Shown here piece by piece: positions 1-4,530 of a stretch of 11,272 nucleotides of DNA; positions within the stretch are counted from its first letter, which is position 1; each line of letters opens with the position of its first letter. This DNA comes from Acidobacteriota bacterium (GTDB taxonomy: Bacteria > Acidobacteriota > Terriglobia > UBA7540). The stretch spans positions 1 to 11,272 of the forward strand of contig JAJYJL010000132.1 in NCBI GenBank assembly GCA_021789565.1. The letters run 5' to 3'. The notes beneath the pieces were generated by a model. The model was given only the letters and a program-made list of their open reading frames with translations, had not been told where the DNA came from and searched no databases. Position numbers and translations under genes: made by a program.

Positions 1-307
1 TTCCGCCAAGAGTGGGTTTATTCCGGACCAGGGAGTTGTTACGCCTGAATTCGACCTGCAGTTGCGGCAGTCGATGCGGAACCTGCTGGATGGCTTGCAG
101 GAAGCGGATATGGACTTCTCGAACGTGGTGTGGTCCACCGTCTACCTGCGCGGCATGCAGGATTATGGCCAGATGAACGGCCTCTACAAAACGTTCTTCC
201 CTGACATATTGCCGGCCCGGACCACCTTGCAACAGAATTTCGATACCGGAACGCCTGACGCGGAACAAATTTCATTTATTGCTGTGGGGACCCCCAAAGC
301 GAAATGA
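1..307 (+). CDS. RidA-family (YjgF/YER057c/UK114) protein, 5'-truncated
   Basis: The reading frame enters from the left edge (first full codon at position 2) and gives 101 residues to a TGA at 305-307. The C-terminal two thirds of a Rid fold is recognisable: an early G-F-I-P-D-Q-G stretch, the helix QSMRNLLDGLQEADMDFSNV, the strand VYLRGMQDYGQMN, then F-F-P and the P-A-R motif at visible residues 71-73. In RidA this Arg binds the carboxylate of the imine/enamine substrate during hydrolysis to 2-oxo acid and ammonia. The glutamate of the classic C-terminal RidA signature (I-E-[MI]) appears to be Ser here (E-Q-I-S-F-I-A), by eye alignment. This is therefore probably a Rid paralogue and not a canonical 2-aminoacrylate deaminase. 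The true start lies outside the window. The family call is firm; the substrate is unknown. Confidence 0.88.
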   Translation, partial: SAKSGFIPDQGVVTPEFDLQLRQSMRNLLDGLQEADMDFSNVVWSTVYLRGMQDYGQMNGLYKTFFPDILPARTTLQQNFDTGTPDAEQISFIAVGTPKAK

Positions 308-373
308 GGAGATTTTCCCGTCGCAAAGGCCCAAGACTTAAGGTACACTGCGCTTATTAGCGGAGGTATTGAT

Positions 374-529
374 ATGCCTATCCCAGGTTGTGATTGCGAC
401 AATCCTCATATTGTTTTCGTGCGAGAATCCAAAACTCCAGATGGCCGCACAAACAAGTATTACAAATGTTTGAACTGCGGCAAGGATAAGATGACCGCCG
501 AGCCTACGGCCAATGAAAAATCACACTGA
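374..529 (+). CDS. 51-aa zinc-ribbon-like microprotein
   Basis: This is a small frame of 51 codons, ATG at 374 and TGA at 527-529. It has an excellent Shine-Dalgarno, GGAGGT at 362-367, six bases before the ATG; this is the main reason to call it a gene. The protein starts MPIPGCDCDNPHIVF and carries two cysteine pairs, C6-x-C8 and C32-x-x-C35 (YYKCLNCGKD). The spacing suits a single structural zinc site of the zinc-ribbon kind. The rest is charged and polar, with no signal peptide or membrane segment, so it should be cytoplasmic. It lies 66 nt after the RidA-like gene on the same strand, so co-transcription is possible. I do not recognise a named family. Nucleic-acid or protein binding would be a guess from the fold type alone. 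Confidence 0.7.
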   Translation: MPIPGCDCDNPHIVFVRESKTPDGRTNKYYKCLNCGKDKMTAEPTANEKSH

Positions 530-598
530 GCATTTGGAGTTGTGAAGTATATTGTCGCCCTTATTAGACGCAGAGTGGACAATCACCGGATCCGAAGC

Positions 599-627
599 GC
601 CTTCGTAGTTCCTGAAGGCTGACTTTT
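599..627 (+). terminator. Weak hairpin before the aldo/keto reductase gene
   Basis: GCCTTC (599-604) and GAAGGC (614-619) form a 6-bp stem with a 9-nt loop, followed by TGACTTTT. It could end transcription from the microprotein gene or act in the 5' leader of the next gene. The T run is only four bases and offset from the stem, so an intrinsic terminator is only one reading. The rest of the 116-nt gap (530-645) shows nothing convincing. Confidence 0.25.
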
Positions 628-645
628 CCGGCAAAGGAGCAGGCT

Positions 646-1638
646 ATGAGCAAGGATGTTTCTCGCAGGAAGTTCCTCGAGGGTCTTGCATTAGGCAGCG
701 CAGCAGGTGTTGGAATCCTGACGGGCCTCCACGGGACGGCGGAAGGCGCCACGGTGGAGCGGCTTCCTTACCGGATGCTCGGACAGACCGGCGAAAGTGT
801 ATCCATCCTGGCTTTTGGCGGCGGCAGCCGCTTTGGCATGTATAAAGACGAAGAGGCGGCGCTGGCTGCCCTGAATCACGCCCTCGATCTGGGAATCACC
901 TATGTCGATACTGCCCATGCGTATGGCAGTCCCCAGGGCGAAAGCGAGCGGCGAATCGGCAAGGTCCTGAAGACCCGCCGCAAGGGAATTTTTCTGGCCA
1001 CCAAAATTGAACAACGGACGCGTGACGGTTTTATGCGCGACCTGGAAATCAGCCTCAAACGCCTCGACATGGACCACGTTGACCTGGTCCACATCCACAG
1101 CCTCGCGTTTGACGATGACCTGGCGAAAATTGAAGCTCCCGACGGGGCCATGAAGGGCCTGCTGGAAGCCAAAGAGCAGAAGATGACCCGGTTTATTGGA
1201 ATGACCAGCCACACCGACGGCCCCACGTTGGCCAAGGCCATCGAGCGGCATCCGCTGGATTGCACCCAGATGGCGCTGAATGCGGCGCGCAACGGGAAAT
1301 TCGAAGAAACGGCCCTGCCGGCCGCGCGCAAAAAGAAGCTGGGCATCATCGCCATGAAGATTACCGGGCAGGAGTTTCTGCTGGGCGACGGCCCCGGCAA
1401 AACGAATATCAACGAACTGCTCAGCTACTCGGTGAGCCTGCCGGTGACAACCGGCGTGATCGGAATGCCGGAGGTGGCGTACATCAACCACAACACGGCC
1501 CTGCTGCGCCACTTCAAACGGCTGAACGAAACCGCGATGGACCACATCCGGGAACAGATGTCGCCCTCCACCGCGCCGCTGACCAAGAGGCTTGTGGGGC
1601 ACCTGGATATTGATCATCAGCACGTCTGCTGGGGCTAG
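646..1638 (+). CDS. Tat-exported aldo/keto reductase
   Basis: A 330-aa protein. The start at 646 is supported by AAAGGAG at 633-639, six bases upstream, and by an immediate Tat signal: S-R-R-K-F-L at residues 6-11, then a hydrophobic A/G/L stretch to about residue 30. Folded export to the periplasm is expected. The mature part is an aldo/keto reductase (TIM barrel, NAD(P)H). The catalytic tetrad is visible as D88 in YVDTAHAYG, Y93, K120 in FLATKI and H151 in DLVHIHS. The pattern E-S-E-R-R-I-G-K-V-L (99-108) is also typical. A Tat signal on a nicotinamide-dependent enzyme is paradoxical but occurs in this kind of 'Tat-signal AKR', where the cofactor may be carried inside the folded protein. 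The C-terminus (HQHVCWG) shows no ferredoxin-like Cys cluster. The substrate is unknown. The gap to the neighbouring genes suggests a separate transcription unit. Confidence 0.9.
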   Translation: MSKDVSRRKFLEGLALGSAAGVGILTGLHGTAEGATVERLPYRMLGQTGESVSILAFGGGSRFGMYKDEEAALAALNHALDLGITYVDTAHAYGSPQGESERRIGKVLKTRRKGIFLATKIEQRTRDGFMRDLEISLKRLDMDHVDLVHIHSLAFDDDLAKIEAPDGAMKGLLEAKEQKMTRFIGMTSHTDGPTLAKAIERHPLDCTQMALNAARNGKFEETALPAARKKKLGIIAMKITGQEFLLGDGPGKTNINELLSYSVSLPVTTGVIGMPEVAYINHNTALLRHFKRLNETAMDHIREQMSPSTAPLTKRLVGHLDIDHQHVCWG

Positions 1639-1743
1639 GCTGCAGCCTGAGGGAGCGCCCTCCGTCTGCCGCTTCCCGGGATGGAACGGAGGGCGCTCCA
1701 GCGGCGCGCCAGGGTGCTAGATTGCTGGGCTAGGACCGCAGCC
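1628..1743 (+). repeat. Imperfect direct repeat bracketing the inverted repeat
   Basis: The 20-nt stretch at 1628-1647 (gctggggctaggctgcagcc) overlaps the last codons and the TAG stop of the reductase gene. It recurs in altered form at 1724-1743 (gctgggctaggaccgcagcc), about 96 nt later. Roughly 18 positions match if small gaps are allowed. The copies bracket the perfect inverted repeat at 1652-1699, which could mean a local duplication or a small composite repeat. The similarity is short, so chance is possible. Confidence 0.35.
1652..1699 (+). repeat. Perfect 14-bp inverted repeat, possible bidirectional terminator
   Basis: The arm at 1652-1665 (ggagcgccctccgt) is the exact reverse complement of 1686-1699 (acggagggcgctcc), with a 20-nt loop holding the small palindrome tcccggga. 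It begins 14 nt after the stop of the reductase gene, where a terminator belongs. There is no T run after it, so it is either a Rho-independent-like stem lacking the U tract, an mRNA 3'-end stabiliser, or a copy of a dispersed palindromic repeat. It separates the reductase unit from the ilv leader promoter. Confidence 0.6.
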
Positions 1744-1770
1744 CGCGGGGAAGGCCGTCAAGCTTTGGTC

Positions 1771-1799
1771 TTGACATTTCGACCAGGTTGAGTCGTAAT
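1771..1799 (+). promoter_or_regulatory. Sigma-70-type promoter for the ilv leader
   Basis: A perfect -35 box TTGACA lies at 1771-1776. Seventeen bases later comes CGTAAT at 1794-1799, which matches four of six bases of TATAAT; the overlapping TAATAG at 1796-1801 is an alternative. The predicted transcript would start near 1806, just ahead of the leader frame, as expected for an attenuated operon. Nothing else in 1700-1840 looks like a promoter. Confidence 0.6.
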
Positions 1800-1844
1800 A
1801 GTCATAAGGCGTGGCATTGACCCATGCCGTCGACGGAAGAAATT

Positions 1845-1967
1845 ATGGCAATCGGAATGAGCCAAAACGTAAGTCAGAACGCGGGTATGGGAGACGCTGG
1901 CCTGCCCGGTAAAAACCTGCGACCCACAATCCTCACCATCATCATTAGCGGCCCCCTCGGGGGCTGA
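1845..1967 (+). CDS. Isoleucine-rich leader peptide of the ilvBN operon
   Basis: A 40-codon frame, ATG at 1845 and TGA at 1965-1967, preceded by GGAAGA at 1835-1840. In-frame ATGs at 1824 (47 aa) and 1857 (36 aa) are alternative starts; a TGA at 1818 limits the frame. The peptide ends P-T-I-L-T-I-I-I-S-G-P-L-G-G. The Ile/Leu codons ATC CTC ACC ATC ATC ATT lie at 1929-1946, immediately before the terminator-like hairpin at 1949. A run of codons for the end product, just after a promoter and just before a hairpin plus T tract, upstream of acetolactate synthase, is the hallmark of ribosome-mediated attenuation. Its role is to sense charged tRNA-Ile (and tRNA-Leu) through ribosome stalling; the peptide itself probably has no function. 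The N-terminal half is not enriched in branched-chain residues. That it is a leader is inference from architecture; no homologue was compared. Confidence 0.72.
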   Translation: MAIGMSQNVSQNAGMGDAGLPGKNLRPTILTIIISGPLGG

Positions 1968-1979
1968 TTTCTCATTTTT
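1949..1979 (+). terminator. Attenuator hairpin plus T tract, overlapping the leader stop codon
   Basis: The stem is CGGCCCC (1949-1955) paired with GGGGCTG (1960-1966), loop CTCG, with one G-U pair, followed by atttctcattttt (1967-1979). The leader's last codons and its TGA lie inside this hairpin. A ribosome held at ATC 1941 or ATT 1944 would cover the 5' arm and block the stem. An alternative pairing is possible between GCC(tg)CCCG at 1900-1908 and CGGGGGC at 1958-1964, which would compete with the terminator, and CGGG at 1882-1885 could in turn pair with CCCG at 1905-1908. The alternative pairings are low confidence. Confidence 0.65.
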
Positions 1980-2184
1980 CCACCTAAATGTATTGTAAGT
2001 CATTGAGCGAAGAGAAGTTATCTGCGCGATGGCCGGGTATCCCCCGAAATCGTGCAGGGAAGGAAGCTGATGTTTTTCCGAGTTGTGACAAGGTCAAAAC
2101 GGCCGTTGATGGTTCCTGCCGCTTGCGCGGCCGGGAGCCGCCCGCCGTATGGGGTTTTAGAGAGGCGGTAGGAGCATCCTGACA
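1980..2184 (+). other. Untranslated leader between attenuator and ilvB
   Basis: About 205 nt separate the T tract from the ilvB ATG. It contains a short stem GCGGC-cggga-GCCGC at 2127-2141 and the ilvB ribosome site TAGGAG at 2169-2174, ten bases before the ATG. A 64-codon open frame from 1988 to 2182 fills most of it. That frame has no ribosome site and an unremarkable composition, so I do not call it a gene. No riboswitch or T-box signature was recognised. Confidence 0.4.
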
Positions 2185-3909
2185 ATGAAATTACCGAATG
2201 GTTCTGAAATTCTGATTGAAAGCCTGTTGCGGCAGAACGTGAAGGTGCTCTTTGGCGTCCCGGGCGGTGTGCTGCTTCCGTTTTACGACGCGCTTTACAA
2301 GGGAGACCTGCGCCACCTGTTGGTGCGCCATGAGCAGGCTGCGGCCTTTGCGGCGGATGGCTACGCGCGGGTTACAGGGCAGCCCGGGGTTTGCGTGGGG
2401 ACTTCCGGCCCGGGCGCGACCAACCTGATCACAGGGCTGGCCTCCGCATTTATGGATTCGATTCCGGTGGTTGCGCTCACCGGGCAGGTGTCTGCCGAAG
2501 TGATTGGCAAAGACGCCTTCCAGGAGGGTGACACCATCGGCATCAGCATGCCGGCCACCAAGTTTTCCTTTGCGGTGCGTTCCGCGGCGGAGATTCCCAG
2601 CGTGATTCGTCAGGCCTTTGAGATTGCCGTTTCCGGGCGGCCGGGCCCCGTGCTGGTTGACCTTCCCAAGAGCGTGCTGATTGAAAGGGCGTCCGTAGAC
2701 CCCAACGCTGAACCTCAGTGGTCTCAGCCGGAGCGGCGCCGGGAGTGGCATGACAAGGATGTGGAACGCGCCGCGGAGATGGTTCTGAAAAGCCGCCGGG
2801 CTGTTTTTTATGTGGGCGGGGGCGTCATCGCTTCCGGAGCGGCGGAGGAATTGCGGGAGCTGGCGGAACTTACCGGCATCCCGGTGACCACGACCCTGAT
2901 GGGCCTGGGAGCGTTTCCTTCATGCCACGCGCTTTCACTGGGCATGCTGGGCATGCACGGATCGTATGCCACCAACCAGTCCATCTGCCATGCCGACCTG
3001 CTGGTGGCCATTGGAGCGCGGTTTGACGACCGCGTGACGGCGCGTGTCAGGGATTTTGCGCCGATGGCGAAAAAGATCCAAATTGACGTGGACCCTTCCG
3101 AGGTCAACAAGAACGTTCGCGTGGACCTTCCGTTGGTGGGCGATGCTCGTGAAATCCTTCGCGCGCTCGTTGAATCGCTGCGCGATCAGATGAGGCGGAG
3201 AAACGGGGTGTCGCCCGCCGGCCGCCGGGAGTGGCTGGACCAGATTGAAACCTGGCGCGCTGAGCACCCGCTGACGTACGACAGGGAAGCCGCATGCGTG
3301 AAGCCGCAATATCTCATCGAGGCCATCTCCGAGCAGGCGGACGATGATGCCATCATTTCCGTGGACGTCGGCCAGCACCAGATGTGGACGGCCCAGTTTT
3401 ACCGCTTCTCGCAGCCTCGCACCTGGCTATCGTCCAGCGGTCTGGGCTCCATGGGCTATGGCTTCCCGGCCGCCATGGGCGCGCAGGTGGCTTTCCCAGG
3501 CCGGCAGGTGATTGCCGTTGTGGGCGACGGCGGATTCCAGATGACGCTCCCCGACCTGGCAACCGTGTCGGAAAACGGCATTCCGGTGAAGATTGTGGTG
3601 GTCAACAATCGCTCGCTTGGAATGGTCCGGCAGTGGCAGCACATGTTTTTTGACAACCACTACTGCGATGTCAGGCTGGGGCGGGTCCCTGACTTCACGA
3701 AACTGGCGGAAGCATACGGCATTCGGGGTGCGAAGGTCGAGCGCCGGGAGGGCTTAAAAGACACTCTGGCCGATTTCCTGGCGGGCCGCGGGCCGCGCTT
3801 GCTCGACGTGATTGTGGATCCGGACGAGAACGTTTTCCCCATTGTGCCGCCCGGAGCCTCGCTGGCCGAAATGCTGGTGGGGCCGCCGGTGCCGGTGGAG
3901 GAAAAGTAA
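2185..3909 (+). CDS. ilvB: Acetolactate (acetohydroxyacid) synthase large subunit
   Basis: A 574-aa catalytic subunit of the ThDP-, FAD- and Mg-dependent enzyme. It condenses two pyruvates to 2-acetolactate, or pyruvate with 2-oxobutyrate to 2-aceto-2-hydroxybutyrate, the first common step to Val, Leu and Ile; cytoplasmic. All three domains are present. The N-terminal ThDP (PYR) domain has catalytic E50 in VRHEQAAAFAADGYAR. The central FAD domain has the R-F-D-D-R motif at 279-283. The C-terminal ThDP (PP) domain has G-D-G-G-F-Q-M at 448-454 and N474-N475 as metal/diphosphate motif. W484 in GMVRQWQ matches the Trp that gives anabolic enzymes their 2-oxobutyrate preference, which argues against a catabolic AlsS. 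FPIVPPGASLAEML closes the protein. Length is normal. It follows the Ile-codon attenuator and precedes its ACT partner by 89 nt. Confidence 0.96.
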   Translation: MKLPNGSEILIESLLRQNVKVLFGVPGGVLLPFYDALYKGDLRHLLVRHEQAAAFAADGYARVTGQPGVCVGTSGPGATNLITGLASAFMDSIPVVALTGQVSAEVIGKDAFQEGDTIGISMPATKFSFAVRSAAEIPSVIRQAFEIAVSGRPGPVLVDLPKSVLIERASVDPNAEPQWSQPERRREWHDKDVERAAEMVLKSRRAVFYVGGGVIASGAAEELRELAELTGIPVTTTLMGLGAFPSCHALSLGMLGMHGSYATNQSICHADLLVAIGARFDDRVTARVRDFAPMAKKIQIDVDPSEVNKNVRVDLPLVGDAREILRALVESLRDQMRRRNGVSPAGRREWLDQIETWRAEHPLTYDREAACVKPQYLIEAISEQADDDAIISVDVGQHQMWTAQFYRFSQPRTWLSSSGLGSMGYGFPAAMGAQVAFPGRQVIAVVGDGGFQMTLPDLATVSENGIPVKIVVVNNRSLGMVRQWQHMFFDNHYCDVRLGRVPDFTKLAEAYGIRGAKVERREGLKDTLADFLAGRGPRLLDVIVDPDENVFPIVPPGASLAEMLVGPPVPVEEK

Positions 3910-3998
3910 TTGCACACGAACGGGCACGCGGCGCAGAAAGCGCCGGGCGTCGTGCCAGGCGGCGCCTCGAAGTCGAGGGCCTGCTGCTGAGGGAGGTC

Positions 3999-4478
3999 AT
4001 GATGGAATGGCTGGTTGCACTCGAAACTGAAAATAATCCAATCGTCCTCGGACGGCTGCTGAACGCGTTCCGCCGCAAGGGCGTTGAGATCAAAACCCTG
4101 ACGCTGGGAACACGAACGGCGGGACTTTCGCTGATGGCCCTGGTGAAGTCGGCGGAAGAAAACGTGGAGCATATCCTCCATTTCCTCCGGGTCATGGTGG
4201 GAGTGCGGGAAGTGACCTGTTATCGTCATGAGCCATCCGGCAAGGCGTCGTTCATTTTCATTGAAACGGACGACCACTCAAAAGTGACAAGGGTCCTGGC
4301 GGATTTCCCGCTCTCCAGGCTGATCTTTGCCAGCCAGGGCCGGTACCTGGTGGAAGTGGGCGAGAAGAGTTGCAACGCCGGCGATCGCCCCCTGGTCTCG
4401 GATGCGGAATTCCTTCCGTTTGCGCGTGTGCGAGCTCCTTCAACTTCTACGCAGACTGCAAAACTTCCCGAAGCGTAA
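3999..4478 (+). CDS. ilvN: ACT-domain regulatory subunit of acetolactate synthase
   Basis: About 159 aa. Two adjacent ATGs (3999, 4002) are possible. GGGAGG at 3991-3996 is only two bases from the first, so 4002 is the likelier start. The N-terminal ACT domain (about residues 3-80) is clear: ENNPIVLGRLLNAFRRKGVE, then IKTLTLG, a strand LSLMALV, and VREVTCYRHEP. The remaining 75 residues hold FIFIETDD and LVEVGE strands and a polar tail, in the place of the second domain of IlvH-type subunits. The partner is IlvB, which it activates and may regulate. The loop E-N-E-S-G-A-L of E. coli IlvH reads E-N-N-P-I-V-L here, so the valine-site Gly14 equivalent is Ile. In this it resembles IlvM of the valine-resistant isozyme II. 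The frame is open back through the 89-nt gap into ilvB, but without an upstream ATG. No ilvC or leuA follows. Confidence 0.8.
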   Translation: MMEWLVALETENNPIVLGRLLNAFRRKGVEIKTLTLGTRTAGLSLMALVKSAEENVEHILHFLRVMVGVREVTCYRHEPSGKASFIFIETDDHSKVTRVLADFPLSRLIFASQGRYLVEVGEKSCNAGDRPLVSDAEFLPFARVRAPSTSTQTAKLPEA

Positions 4479-4492
4479 CGAAACGCTCAGGC

Positions 4493-4507
4493 GTTGGGTC
4501 CCCCAAC
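4493..4507 (+). other. Small hairpin between convergent genes
   Basis: GTTGGG-tcc-CCCAAC (4493-4507) forms a 6-bp stem in the 52-nt gap between the ilv unit and the convergent hydrolase-like gene. An overlapping alternative, AACGC-tcag-GCGTT (4482-4495), is also possible. Neither has a T tract on either strand, so transcription termination here is only a suggestion. Confidence 0.3.
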
Positions 4508-4530
4508 TGTGATTCCTCCGTGGTCTTCCA

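Noticed and set aside
541..560. TATATT at 548-553 as promoter for the aldo/keto reductase
   Set aside because: No acceptable -35 hexamer at 16-18 bp upstream.
691..1623. 310-codon open frame on the minus strand opposite the aldo/keto reductase
   Set aside because: Antisense shadow of a high-GC coding gene: composition follows codon-position bias of the real gene, with no ribosome site and no recognisable fold.
1758..2003. 81-codon minus-strand frame over the ilv promoter and leader
   Set aside because: It lies opposite the promoter and attenuator and shows no motif or ribosome site; the plus-strand features explain the sequence.
1988..2182. 64-codon frame between the attenuator and ilvB, ending two bases before the ilvB ATG
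   Set aside because: No Shine-Dalgarno before its ATG, unstructured composition, and it sits in the untranslated leader. It would need conservation in relatives to be taken up.
1980..2184. T-box or other riboswitch upstream of ilvB
   Set aside because: No T-box consensus or specifier-loop arrangement can be seen, and the Ile-rich leader frame already explains regulation.
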